This document shows positions 1-8,171 of a stretch of DNA of 64,000 nucleotides, piece after piece. Made by a program: the position numbers and the translations under genes. The notes under the pieces are model-generated. The model saw nothing but the letters and a program-made list of their open reading frames with translations. It did no database searches and had not been told where the DNA came from. Positions within the stretch are counted from its first letter, which is position 1. Each line of letters starts with the position of its first letter. The DNA comes from CAZTTG01 sp964615935 (GTDB taxonomy: Bacteria > Planctomycetota > UBA1135 > GCA-002686595): NCBI GenBank assembly GCA_964615935.1, contig CAZTTG010000010.1:1-64000 (forward strand), in the 5' to 3' direction.

Positions 1-284
1 ACTACGGCGGATTCGACGCGCAGGCGATCTTCCACGACGAGGTGAAGGACGGCGATCTCGAGATCAAGATCTTCGAGGCCGACCACACCTGCTGGTCTAA
101 GAAGCTCGAGAAGATCATCATGATGCGTGACGCTCCCGACCACACGAAGGAGGACTGGCTCTTCCTGTCCGGCACCAAGGTGCGCGCCATGCTGGCCGCC
201 GGCGAGGACCTTCCCAAGGAGTTCAGTCGCCCCGAGGTCGCGGCGATCCTGAAGGAGTACTACATGGCCGAGGCCGTCAAGTAG
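1..284 (+). CDS. sat: Sulfate adenylyltransferase (ATP sulfurylase), C-terminal part
   Basis: Only the last ~93 residues lie in the window; the gene enters from the left edge in frame 3. The C-terminal stretch FLSGTKVRAML followed by EFSRPEVAAIL and KEYY is the characteristic end of homomeric ATP sulfurylases. The enzyme interconverts sulfate + ATP and APS + pyrophosphate in the cytoplasm, in either assimilatory/dissimilatory sulfate reduction or sulfur oxidation. It is convergent with the DsrM/DsrK-like pair at 386-3015, and that neighbourhood favours a dissimilatory role. A good intrinsic terminator follows. The family call is secure from the tail motif; the N-terminal catalytic HxxH region is outside the window. 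Confidence 0.88.
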   Translation, partial: YGGFDAQAIFHDEVKDGDLEIKIFEADHTCWSKKLEKIIMMRDAPDHTKEDWLFLSGTKVRAMLAAGEDLPKEFSRPEVAAILKEYYMAEAVK

Positions 285-311
285 GCGAAGCACCTCCTGA
301 CTGATGCGAAG

Positions 312-344
312 AGCGCCCGGGAGGCTCGTCCCGGGCGCTTTCTT
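312..344 (+). terminator. Rho-independent terminator after sat
   Basis: A perfect 10-bp stem (AGCGCCCGGG pairing with CCCGGGCGCT), 8-nt loop, followed by TTCTT. It sits 27 bp after the sat stop codon and between convergent genes, so it may also help end the dsrK-like transcript from the other strand. Confidence 0.8.
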
Positions 345-385
345 CGTGTCCCTAGGCGCCCCCCGAGGGAGCTCGGCTCAGCGGC

Positions 386-1996
386 CTAGTGCCATTCCCA
401 GTCGATGAAGCCCGGCTTCACGTCGACCATGGCGTTGACGATGAGCTCCACCAGGCCGCTGTAGTAGATGCCGGCCTTCTCCCAGGCGTCGTAGTAGCTG
501 AGGATGTCGCGGAGCTGACCCTTGCAGTTGCTGCACGGGGCGCAGATGTACTTGGGGTGCTCCTTGTCCATGGGCTCGTCCTGGAAGGCCTCCAGAACCT
601 GCCGCAGCTTGCGCCGCCCCGAGACGTGGTGCCGCCAGTCGGCGAAGTTGTGGCCCGACATGATGGCGAAGCCCGAGCCGCCGCCGCAGCAGTAGTTCTC
701 GACCCCGTGGGGGGCCATCTCGCGGAAGCGGTTCTCGGGCACGATCTCGCGAATGACCTCCCGCTGGGGCTCCACCACGCCCATGAGCCGGACGTAGTTG
801 CAGGGGTCGTGGAGGGTGACCGGAAAGTCGTTGCGGCTCTTGTCGAACTTGATCTTCCCGGACAGGACGATGTCCCGGAGCACCGGCATGCAGCTCTCGG
901 TGGGGATCTTCAGGTCACCCGTCAGGACCTTGTCCGCGATGACGGTCAGGGCCTTGTGGGCGTGCCCGCACTCTCCCAGGACGATCTTCTTCACCCCCAG
1001 CTTGGAGGCCGCCTTGGCGTGCAGGATGGCCGTGCGCGCGAACTGGACGTCGTCGTACCAGGTGCCGTAGTTGATGCTGTCATAGGCCGCCAGGTCGCTG
1101 CACATCGTCCAGTTCAGGCCGGCGGCGTTGAAGATCACGGCGAAGGAGCCGACGTTCTCCGGCCAGGACATGATCTCCCCGGCGTTGTGCATGAGCAGGA
1201 TGTCGGCTCCCTCCACGTCCCAGGGGATCTTGGTCGCCTCCTCGGGGAGCCCGGTCATCTCGGCGGTGTCCTCCTCGATGAACTCGCAGTTGTCCTTGAC
1301 CACCAGGGCGTTCATGCCGGTCGAGGACCCCACGGCCTGCTGGAGCACGGAGCCGTCGTCGTGCAACTCCTTGGCCTGGAGGCCCATCTCCTGGCTGGCG
1401 ACCTTGCGTATCTCCCGGGCCAGCAGGGCGTTGTCCGCCCCGATGGGGCAGGTCTGTGCGCAGCGACGACAGACATTGCAGCGGAAGGACAGCTCGATGA
1501 GCCGCGCCACCGTCTTCCAGTTGAGGTCGATGTCGCCGTGGACCCAGGTCGAGCCGCCCTTGACGTACTTGAAGTAGATGCGCCGGAAGATCTCGGAGCG
1601 GTAGGTGGGCCGGTAGAGGGGATTGTTGCCGCTCTCCTCGTAGATGTGGCAGGACTCGGAGCAGGTCTGGCACTTGGCGCAGTGCTCGAGGGTGATCAGC
1701 AGCGGCTGCAGGAAGGTCCAGTTGTCGGCCTCGTTGAAGAGCTTCCGGAAGCCCGTGAGGAACTTGTTGACCAGCTCCTCTTCCTCCTCCTTGGTCTTGG
1801 GCACGGGGAGGTTCAATGCCACCGTGTCGTCCAGGCAGACGAAGCTCTCCCGGGCCTTGTCCTCCAGCGGCTTGAACTGGGGCACCAGGGCCGGATCGTC
1901 GAAGGGCGGGGGCAGGGGGATCTGGTCCGCGAGGTCGATGTGCGCCAGGGGCTCGTCGCCCTTCGAGATGTCCTGGATGCTGCTGGGCCTCTTCAT
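386..1996 (-). CDS. DsrK/TmcB-like (HdrD-family) iron-sulfur redox subunit
   Basis: A 536-aa protein of the length and layout of DsrK (HmeD). Two ferredoxin-like Cys clusters are visible (C106, C109, C112, C116 and C173, C176, C179, C183), then two CCG-type domains: GECGHAHK and LHDPCNY, and CCGGGSG near residue 436 followed by CAPCSNC near 485. In the family this cytoplasmic subunit takes electrons from a membrane cytochrome b partner and reduces a disulfide or trisulfide such as DsrC-trisulfide. The gene start overlaps the stop of the upstream DsrM-like gene (TAATG), so the two are translationally coupled. No dsrJOP, dsrC or dsrAB is in the window, so I cannot decide between DsrMK proper and a Tmc/Hme-like relative. 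Confidence 0.78.
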   Translation of the reverse strand: MKRPSSIQDISKGDEPLAHIDLADQIPLPPPFDDPALVPQFKPLEDKARESFVCLDDTVALNLPVPKTKEEEEELVNKFLTGFRKLFNEADNWTFLQPLLITLEHCAKCQTCSESCHIYEESGNNPLYRPTYRSEIFRRIYFKYVKGGSTWVHGDIDLNWKTVARLIELSFRCNVCRRCAQTCPIGADNALLAREIRKVASQEMGLQAKELHDDGSVLQQAVGSSTGMNALVVKDNCEFIEEDTAEMTGLPEEATKIPWDVEGADILLMHNAGEIMSWPENVGSFAVIFNAAGLNWTMCSDLAAYDSINYGTWYDDVQFARTAILHAKAASKLGVKKIVLGECGHAHKALTVIADKVLTGDLKIPTESCMPVLRDIVLSGKIKFDKSRNDFPVTLHDPCNYVRLMGVVEPQREVIREIVPENRFREMAPHGVENYCCGGGSGFAIMSGHNFADWRHHVSGRRKLRQVLEAFQDEPMDKEHPKYICAPCSNCKGQLRDILSYYDAWEKAGIYYSGLVELIVNAMVDVKPGFIDWEWH

Positions 1997-3015
1997 TACT
2001 TCTTCTCCATCTTCTCGGTGGCGACGTCGACCCAGGACTTGCTGCCATCACCCTTGATGTGGGGGGCGGACCAGCTCACCGGCTGGCTCAGCAGCTTGTT
2101 GATCTTGCCCTCCTCCTCGGCTCCCCGGAGGCTGGGCTCGTCGTTCCAGCGGATCGAGTGGTAGGCGAAGAACTTGCCCACGAAGTGCGACATGTGGGTC
2201 AGGGGTATGTAGGCCACCAGGGCGGCCAGCAGCACCACCGAAATCGAGGTCAGCGCGCCGGCCATGCCCTCGCCGCCGATGGCGGGCATGGAGAAGGTCA
2301 CCAGGCCCTTCAGGAATCCCATCAACACCGTGAGGTCGCGATCCGCCGCCAGGATGCTGATCAGGGCGAAGCCGAAGGCCACCACGAAGAAGACCAGGTT
2401 AAAGATGTCGGCCGGCGCGGTGAAGTCCTTCAGGGCCGGGTCGACGAGCCGGCGCTGCAGCAGCCCCAGCGCTCCCAGGAGGCCCAGGATCAGTCCCGCC
2501 ACGCCACAGATGAGGCTCGAGTACTGGAGGAAGGAGCCGAAGGACCCGTCCACCAAGGAGGGCGACAGGGCCCCCAGGACGCCGGTCCCCATCATCAGGA
2601 CCGTGCAGGCGATCACCAGGTAGAGCCCGAAGTGGAAGGGGAAGGACCGGAGCCACAGCTTGGGGTTGTGCTCCTTGAGGGCCACCAGGAAGAGGATCTC
2701 CGGGACCATCACCTTGAGCTCGCCGATCAGCGACATCTCCCGGGGCTTCTTCCACCAGTCGACCTCCTCCAGGTAGGAGCCCCCGTAGTGCGCGCGCTTG
2801 GCGTCATGGGCCACGGGGTACAGCTCCCAGCGCAGGTGCAGGGGCATCCGTGACCACATGAGGAATCGCGCCACCACGGCGATGGCGAAGACCGCAATGG
2901 CGACGTAGGCAATCACGTACGGAAGCGCTTCCACGTTGGCTACCTCGTCTTTCCTTACCTGTCCGGCTGCTCGGGGCCCGGAATGTGACTGCGACTCGAT
3001 CTCGATGGGTCGCAT
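1996..3015 (-). CDS. DsrM/TmcC-like cytochrome b (nitrate reductase gamma family) membrane subunit
   Basis: A ~340-aa membrane protein with an N-terminal helix (YVIAYVAIAVFAIAVVARFL), a cytoplasmic segment, then about four to five helices carrying histidines suitable for heme b (e.g. HFGLYLVIA and, near the end, PLTHMSHFVGKF). This matches the NarI-like DsrM/TmcC family that oxidises menaquinol and passes electrons to the DsrK subunit encoded immediately downstream with a 1-nt overlap. The start is uncertain: the ATG at 3015 gives an unusual polar leader of ~27 residues, while a GTG at 2934, preceded by GAGGTAGC, would begin right before the first helix. Upstream to 3271 I see no gene. Confidence 0.75.
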   Translation of the reverse strand: MRPIEIESQSHSGPRAAGQVRKDEVANVEALPYVIAYVAIAVFAIAVVARFLMWSRMPLHLRWELYPVAHDAKRAHYGGSYLEEVDWWKKPREMSLIGELKVMVPEILFLVALKEHNPKLWLRSFPFHFGLYLVIACTVLMMGTGVLGALSPSLVDGSFGSFLQYSSLICGVAGLILGLLGALGLLQRRLVDPALKDFTAPADIFNLVFFVVAFGFALISILAADRDLTVLMGFLKGLVTFSMPAIGGEGMAGALTSISVVLLAALVAYIPLTHMSHFVGKFFAYHSIRWNDEPSLRGAEEEGKINKLLSQPVSWSAPHIKGDGSKSWVDVATEKMEKK

Positions 3016-3271
3016 CCGCCCCACCGACCCCCTGCTGAGAGGAGGGGGGTCCCACTTGGCAGGGACATCGATTTAACTACCAAAAACCGCCGTGTCCCAT
3101 CAAGGAGACGACGGGGAAGATCGAGTCGAGGCGGGCGGTGCAAACCGCCGGGCAGGATCTTCCGACTGCTCCGGTATGAGAACGCGTCCGAGGGCCACCC
3201 TCCAGCCGTCGAGCCGCGGCCGGCTCGCTTCCCGCTGGCGGTCTCCCGCGCATGGGGCCTCGCCGGCCCGC

Positions 3272-3886
3272 TCACACGGCATCGCCCAGGAGCTCCCGCA
3301 GGCGGATCAGCGCCCGGACGCACAGGCTGCGAACCGCGCGCTCGGAGCGCCCCACCTTCTCGGCGGTCTCGGCCACGCTCAGGTTCTCCATGTAGCGCAG
3401 GTCGAGGACCTCCGACTGAGCCGGCGTGAGCTGTGCGAGCGCACCCTCCAGCAGCCGGATCCGGTCGCCCAGATCGGCCGCCATGCTGGGGCTCGTCCCG
3501 GAGCTCGAGAGATCGTCCAGGAGCCGGATCCTGGACGCGTCGAGGGCCAGGTCGGCGAGGCGGACCTCACCCCGGCGCTTGGCCGCCTGGAAGGCCTGGC
3601 GATCGAGATCGCAGATGCGGTTCAGGGCGATGCGGCGCAGCCAGGCGAAGAAGCTGTCGTGCCCCCGGTCCACGAAGTGAGCGATGCTGCGCAGCGCGTC
3701 GAGGTAGACCTGCTGCATGACGTCCTGCGACTCCTGCCGCTGCCGCAGCCGATCGCCCAGCTCCGAGCGGATGGACTCCCGCAGCCGCTGAGCGTGGATC
3801 TGGAGCAGCTCGGCCATGGCCCGCTCGTCCTGAGCCCTGGCTCGCTGGATCAGGTCACCGAGATCATCCGGCTCAGGGGCCCCCAT
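3272..3886 (-). CDS. Sigma-70/ECF-like RNA polymerase sigma factor (Planctomycetes type)
   Basis: A 204-aa sigma factor from the ATG at 3886. Region 2 includes the SQDVMQQVYLDALRSI and FFAWLRRIALNRICDLDR segments (helices for -10 recognition). Region 4 near the C-terminus (LTPAQSEVLDLRYMENLS then AEKVGRSERAVRSLC) is the -35-binding helix-turn-helix. The extended linker and the region-2 wording resemble the planctomycete-specific ECF subfamilies. No anti-sigma gene is adjacent, so its trigger is unknown. The longer reading frame upstream to 3943 lacks any family similarity, which is why the ATG at 3886 was chosen. Confidence 0.85.
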   Translation of the reverse strand: MGAPEPDDLGDLIQRARAQDERAMAELLQIHAQRLRESIRSELGDRLRQRQESQDVMQQVYLDALRSIAHFVDRGHDSFFAWLRRIALNRICDLDRQAFQAAKRRGEVRLADLALDASRIRLLDDLSSSGTSPSMAADLGDRIRLLEGALAQLTPAQSEVLDLRYMENLSVAETAEKVGRSERAVRSLCVRALIRLRELLGDAV

Positions 3887-3976
3887 ACGCGCACTCCACG
3901 GCTCGCTCCGACTCCCCACTCTACCGGGGGCGCCGGGAGGCACCCACCCTGATGGATCCGGATCGGGGGCCCTTTC

Positions 3977-5425
3977 TCACCCGTCCCGCTCGCCCTCCCG
4001 AGGCTCCCTCCCGAAGAAGCGCCTGCGGTCGATCCGATCGCCGGCCACGTCCCGCAGCGGCTGGCGGAGGCCGGTCAGATCGCCGCTCTCGAGGACCCCC
4101 GCGGCCGCCTGGCAGGCGGCCTTCAGCTCCTCGTCGGTCTGCTCCGGATCGTCGACGATCGCCTGGAGCCCTTCCTTGAAGTCGGGCCTGCGGGACCAGC
4201 CCATGGCCAGGGCGGCGGCCGCCCGATCGGAGCCCGCTCCATCCGAGAGCAGCTCCGTCAGCGCCTGGTCCACCTCCGGCGATGGCGCCAGGGAGCCGAG
4301 GGCGACGATGGCGTTGGCTCGCAGGAGCCCGTCCTTCTCCGAGGTGGCCTCCCCCAGCAGGGTCTTGCGCGCCTTCTTGTCCTCGGCACCGGCGGCGCCC
4401 AGGGCGCGCAGCCAGTTCTTCTCGATGGCCGGGTCCTTCTCCTTCTTGCGGGCCGCGCGGATGGCCTTGAGGGCCTCGGGAGCTCCGAGCTGCTCCAGCG
4501 CCACCGGCACCTCGGCCCGGACAACCGCGCTGGAGACGGTGGCGTACTCGGCCGCGATGTCCCAGTAGGTGGGTGGCGACACGACTCCTATCAGCCGGAT
4601 CAGCCGGGCCCGGCGCTCGTCGGGATCCTCGGGCTCCCCGCCGCCTCCACGACCTCCGCGGCCCCCCGCCGCCGGCCGCCGGCCCGTGCCCCGCCGCAGC
4701 TCGGTGCGGATGAACTCGATCGCCTCGGGCTCGTCGGCGGTCATGATCCGGCGCATGGCCCGCATGCGCTCGCCCCCGCGCAGCGCGCCCCGCTTGATCT
4801 GGTCGAGCAGCTCGAGAACCTCCTCACGGGTCGGGGGTCGATCCTCCAGCCCGAGCTCCTTCCCGTCGAAGACGCCCCCCAGGATCAGGCGCCGCGGCGG
4901 TCGCGCCTTGGCCGGCATCTTGCCGTCGAAGGAGGGATCGGCCTCCTGCAGGGCGGTGACCAGGCACCACTGGAGCTCCTCGGCCGAGATCTGGTAGGGC
5001 ACCGAGAGCAGGACCGAGCGGTCGGGGGCCAGGATGACGTGCTGGGGGGCCACGACGTAGCCGTCGTCGCTGGGCTCGAGCACCTCCTCGCGCACCTGGA
5101 TGTCCACCCTGCGGTGCTCGTCGCAGCTCAGGCCGCCGAAGCGCGGGCAGACGCGCGCGCCCTTGGCGTGCACGAAGGTGGAGGCCACCAGGTTCACGGT
5201 CCACTCGGTCAGGTCCACGACGTCCTGGTCGCGGTAGACCTTCTCCGCCATGCGGTCGTTGGCCCGCTCGCCGTCCATGTTGACGGCGATGAAGACGACC
5301 TTCTTCTCCTGCGCCGCTCGCTCCAGGGCGCCGTCGAAGGTGGCCTCCCACTGGATGCGGCCGCCGAGGAGGGCGAGGGCCGGACCGGCGACCACCAGGG
5401 CCGCGACTGGGATTCGAGTCTTCAT
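3977..5425 (-). CDS. Exported thioredoxin-like protein with HEAT-type repeats
   Basis: A 482-aa protein with an N-terminal signal peptide (MKTRIPVAALVVAGPALALLGG). Residues ~25-170 look like a thioredoxin-fold DUF255/thioredoxin_7-type domain (ALERAAQEKKVVFIAVNMDG), but the CxxC pair is absent at the usual position. After a Gly/Arg-rich linker (~250-270) the remainder is a run of helical HEAT-like repeats, including LGAPEALKAIRAARKKEKD and IVALGSLAPSPEVDQALTEL. Such exported Trx-HEAT fusions are common in Planctomycetota, with undefined function. It lies 91 bp upstream of the sigma-factor gene on the same strand. Function is not assigned beyond the folds. Confidence 0.7.
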   Translation of the reverse strand: MKTRIPVAALVVAGPALALLGGRIQWEATFDGALERAAQEKKVVFIAVNMDGERANDRMAEKVYRDQDVVDLTEWTVNLVASTFVHAKGARVCPRFGGLSCDEHRRVDIQVREEVLEPSDDGYVVAPQHVILAPDRSVLLSVPYQISAEELQWCLVTALQEADPSFDGKMPAKARPPRRLILGGVFDGKELGLEDRPPTREEVLELLDQIKRGALRGGERMRAMRRIMTADEPEAIEFIRTELRRGTGRRPAAGGRGGRGGGGEPEDPDERRARLIRLIGVVSPPTYWDIAAEYATVSSAVVRAEVPVALEQLGAPEALKAIRAARKKEKDPAIEKNWLRALGAAGAEDKKARKTLLGEATSEKDGLLRANAIVALGSLAPSPEVDQALTELLSDGAGSDRAAAALAMGWSRRPDFKEGLQAIVDDPEQTDEELKAACQAAAGVLESGDLTGLRQPLRDVAGDRIDRRRFFGREPREGERDG

Positions 5426-5697
5426 CGGCTGCTCTCGGGGTGGTGGGTGGCGAGGAGAGGGCCGCGCCCGGCTCCCATGCGGGCCGGCCGGTCGAGGTGA
5501 TCGCCCGGCCCGACTCTACGCTAGGGGTCTGGTTCGTGTCTCGAAGCGTTCTCAGGTGGGCGCTTCCGCCCCGCTCGCAGGGGGGTGACACGGGCGCTCC
5601 CGGGTAGAACCCCGCCCGGACCGGCGGGTTGCCGCTCCTGGAGCGAACCGCCCCGATGCTGTTGCGAGCGCCCCGCCAAGCCGCGCCAGGGGCCGAG

Positions 5698-6198
5698 CTA
5701 GGGCGTCGCTCCCCCCGGCCCGGACAGGCTCTTGCTGCGCTCGATGGACTGCAGGGCCAGGAACTGCTCGCCGAAGCGCTCCAGGTGGTCCACCTGGGTC
5801 TCGAACTGGTCCATGTGCCGCTCCTCCTCGGCGACCAGGTCCTCGAAGATCTTCTTCGAAGCCGAGTCCGCGTTGGCGCTGCACTCGTTGGCCCACAGGT
5901 TGTAGTCGCGGATGCTGCCCTGCTCCATCCCCTTGGCGCTCTCGAGCATCTCGCGGATGTCCTGGATCGCGGCCACCGGATCCGCCGCGGCCATCACCAC
6001 CTCGCCCTTGAGGAACAGGACGCGCTCGGCCAGGCGCTCGACGTGCATCATCTCCTCGATGGCCGTCTGCCGGAAGAGCGCCGACAGCGGGTCGTAGCCC
6101 TGATCGTCGCAGTGGAAGTGGAAGTACATGTACTGGTGGACCGCCGACATCTCGTCGCCGATCGCCCGATTCAGAAGTTCGATGCTCTTCTCGTACAT
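5698..6198 (-). CDS. Bacterioferritin-like di-iron protein
   Basis: A 166-aa four-helix ferritin-like protein. The ligand pattern is visible: E16 in the first helix (LNRAIGDEMSAVHQYMYFHF), the ExxH of helix 2 (IEEMMHVERLAERVLFLKG), and helix 4 with LVAEEERHMDQFETQ. This arrangement is that of bacterioferritins, although the usual heme-ligand Met is not certain. It would store iron or detoxify H2O2/O2 in the cytoplasm. The start at 6198 is set by AGGAGATC eight bases upstream. It follows the sigma-54 activator gene on the same strand by 97 bp and could be co-transcribed with it. Confidence 0.82.
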   Translation of the reverse strand: MYEKSIELLNRAIGDEMSAVHQYMYFHFHCDDQGYDPLSALFRQTAIEEMMHVERLAERVLFLKGEVVMAAADPVAAIQDIREMLESAKGMEQGSIRDYNLWANECSANADSASKKIFEDLVAEEERHMDQFETQVDHLERFGEQFLALQSIERSKSLSGPGGATP

Positions 6199-6295
6199 CC
6201 TGGTTGATCTCCTGCTGGACGGCCTCGGTAGGGTGCGCCTGAGCCCCACATGATAGCGACCTTGCTCCGCTCGCGGTGATCCGGCTCCGGGAGCT

Positions 6296-7879
6296 TCAGT
6301 CCTTCGAGCGGAAGGCGCGGGCGCCCCCCAGGCCGAGCTTCTGCATGCGGCTGCGCAGGGTGTTGGGGTTGATGCCCAGGAGCTCGGCCGAGCCGCCGGG
6401 GCCGTACAGCTTGCCGCCGGTCCGCCGCAGCGCCAGCGCGATGTGGCGCCGCTCCATCTCCTTGAGGGTCAGGACGGGCGGCTCCGGCTCCTCGGCGGGA
6501 TCCTGCGCCAGCCGGGCCGGCGCCCGGGGCTCGCCGTCCGGGTCGAACTCCAGGTCGGGGCCCCGGCTGAGGATGGTGGCCCGCTCCAGCACGTTGACCA
6601 GCTCCCGCACGTTGCCGGGCCACTCGCGCCCCTCCAGCCAGGTGCTAGCGTGCTCGCTCAATCGCCAGGGTCCCCGGCCGGTGCGCCGGGCGAGCGACGC
6701 CAGGGCGCTCTGGGCGATGACGCCGATGTCCTCCCGTCGGTCGCGCAGGGGCGGCATGTGGATCGGGAAGACCGCCAGGCGGTAGTACAGGTCCTGTCGG
6801 AAGCGCTGGTCGGCCACCGCCGAGACCAGGTCCAGGTTGGTGGCGGCGAGGATCCGGACGTCGACCCGGATGGTGCGATCGCTGCCCACCGGCTCGAAGC
6901 AGCCCTCCTGCAGGGCCCGCAGCAGCTTGGCCTGCAGGCCCACCGGCAGCTCGCCGATCTCGTCCAGGAACAGCGTGCTGCCGTTGGCCGCCTGGAAGCG
7001 CCCCATGCGGCTGCTGGTGGCTCCGCTGAAGGCCCCCTTGACGTGGCCGAAGAGCTCGCTCTCGATGAGGTTCGGCGGCAGGACGGCGCAGTTGATGCCC
7101 ACCATGGGCTGGTCGGCCCTCGGGCTCCAGCCGTGGATGGCGTTGGCCAGGACCTCCTTGCCGGTGCCGGTCTCGCCGGTGATGAGGACCGGCGTGTCGG
7201 TCACCGCCACCTGCCGGGTCAGCTCGACCACCCGGCGCATGGCGGGGCTCCGAGCGGCCTCCATCTGGCGGCAGGCGTCGGCCCGCCCTCCCACCCGCTC
7301 GCCCAGCAGGCGGCTCTGTTCCTGGAACTGCTCTCCCAGCCTCCCCAGGAGGGTCGACTGCTCGCCGTAGTTCATGGCCATGGCCAGCAGCTTGCCGAAG
7401 ACGTCGGCCAGCTCCACCACCGCAGGGGGGTACACGCTGCAGACCTGGCGGTCGAAGGTCATGATGCCCAGGGCCCCCCCGGGGGAGCCGGCCCGCGCGC
7501 GCAGGGGCACCACCATGCAGGAGTGGCCGTGGGGCAGATCCAGCACGCCGTCGAAGGCGTCGCCGTCGCCGTCCCGGTGGTCGTCGTCGGTGAACGCGCG
7601 CGCGCTGTCCGTGCGCAGGAGCTCGCGGATGGCCGGGAACTCCTGCAGGTGCAGTCGGTGCTTCTCCACCCGCGGCCCCGCCAGCTCGCCGCGCGCCACC
7701 CGCACGCGCAACTCGTCCCCCTCGAGCTCCATGATGGTGGCCAGATCGAAGGGGACCAGGCGGCCCAGGGTGTCCATGGCCTGGCCCAGGATCTCGTTCA
7801 CCCGCTCCACGGAGGTGCCCATGCTGGCGGCCGTCTGCAGGTCACGGGTGAGGTCGAGGATGTTCGGAGATGCGGCCAA
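6296..7879 (-). CDS. Sigma-54-dependent enhancer-binding activator with GAF sensor domain
   Basis: A 527-aa NorR/FhlA-like activator: GAF-type sensory region (~20-170), short linker, AAA+ domain with Walker A GETGTGKE (235-242), sigma-54-contact loop GAFSGA (282-287, Ser replacing the usual Thr of GAFTGA), Walker B LFLDEIGE (303-310), and a C-terminal Fis-type HTH (SAELLGINPNTLRSRMQKL). It hydrolyses ATP to remodel sigma-54 RNA polymerase bound at -24/-12 promoters. A near-consensus -24/-12 element (8050-8065) lies on the divergent side, making the 8172-9575 cluster its likely target. The start appears to be TTG at 7879, preceded by GGGAGG; the next in-frame ATG is at 7822. Confidence 0.93.
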   Translation of the reverse strand: MAASPNILDLTRDLQTAASMGTSVERVNEILGQAMDTLGRLVPFDLATIMELEGDELRVRVARGELAGPRVEKHRLHLQEFPAIRELLRTDSARAFTDDDHRDGDGDAFDGVLDLPHGHSCMVVPLRARAGSPGGALGIMTFDRQVCSVYPPAVVELADVFGKLLAMAMNYGEQSTLLGRLGEQFQEQSRLLGERVGGRADACRQMEAARSPAMRRVVELTRQVAVTDTPVLITGETGTGKEVLANAIHGWSPRADQPMVGINCAVLPPNLIESELFGHVKGAFSGATSSRMGRFQAANGSTLFLDEIGELPVGLQAKLLRALQEGCFEPVGSDRTIRVDVRILAATNLDLVSAVADQRFRQDLYYRLAVFPIHMPPLRDRREDIGVIAQSALASLARRTGRGPWRLSEHASTWLEGREWPGNVRELVNVLERATILSRGPDLEFDPDGEPRAPARLAQDPAEEPEPPVLTLKEMERRHIALALRRTGGKLYGPGGSAELLGINPNTLRSRMQKLGLGGARAFRSKD

Positions 7880-7908
7880 GGCGGGTGCCTCCCGGGGGGT
7901 GTGGGGAA

Positions 7909-7980
7909 TCGCGAGATTTCACAACGAAGCCCAGCGGTCGCGGTATTTCAAGCTCCAGGTCCGCCAAGTATCGCGTTCTC
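7909..7980. promoter_or_regulatory. Candidate upstream activator sites for the sigma-54 promoter
   Basis: The 292-bp gap between the activator gene and the ferritin-like gene contains three TCGCG-centred sites: TCGCGAGATTTCA at 7909, TCGCGGTATTTCA at 7938 (same TCGCG-nn-ATTTCA pattern, 29 bp apart) and TATCGCGTTCTC at 7970. They lie about 95-165 bp upstream of the predicted start site of the 8050-8065 promoter, the normal range for enhancer-binding proteins. The assignment is inference. Confidence 0.45.
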
Positions 7981-8049
7981 CTTGCCCCCCTGCTCAGGGG
8001 GAAAACCGTAAGTGCTTTTTTGAGCGCACTTTAGGTCGTCGTAGCTCTT

Positions 8050-8065
8050 TGGCACGGGATCTGCT
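8050..8065 (+). promoter_or_regulatory. Sigma-54 (-24/-12) promoter
   Basis: TGGCACG-GGAT-CTGCT matches the TGGCACG-N4-TTGCW consensus except for one T-to-C change, with the correct GG-to-GC spacing of 12. The predicted start site is near 8076, about 96 bp before the ATG at 8172. The same 17-bp string TTGGCACGGGATCTGCT recurs at 52636-52652 before the paralogous gene. Confidence 0.85.
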
Positions 8066-8171
8066 ATCCCTACGCCTGGAGGCGCCGCTTCGACACCTGG
8101 CGGACCCTCCGAGGTGACAGCCAGCCAACCACCGGGGCCACGAGCGGGCCCCTCCACCAGCGAGATACGAC

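Noticed and set aside
389..2164. Long open frame (591 codons) opposite the DsrK-like gene
   Set aside because: Antisense shadow caused by high GC; the product is Gly/Val/Leu/Arg/Asp-biased with no family motifs, while the opposite strand has complete Cys motifs.
3050..3080. TTGGCAGGGACATCGATTT as a sigma-54 promoter
   Set aside because: No GC at -12 in the right place and it points away from the neighbouring minus-strand genes.
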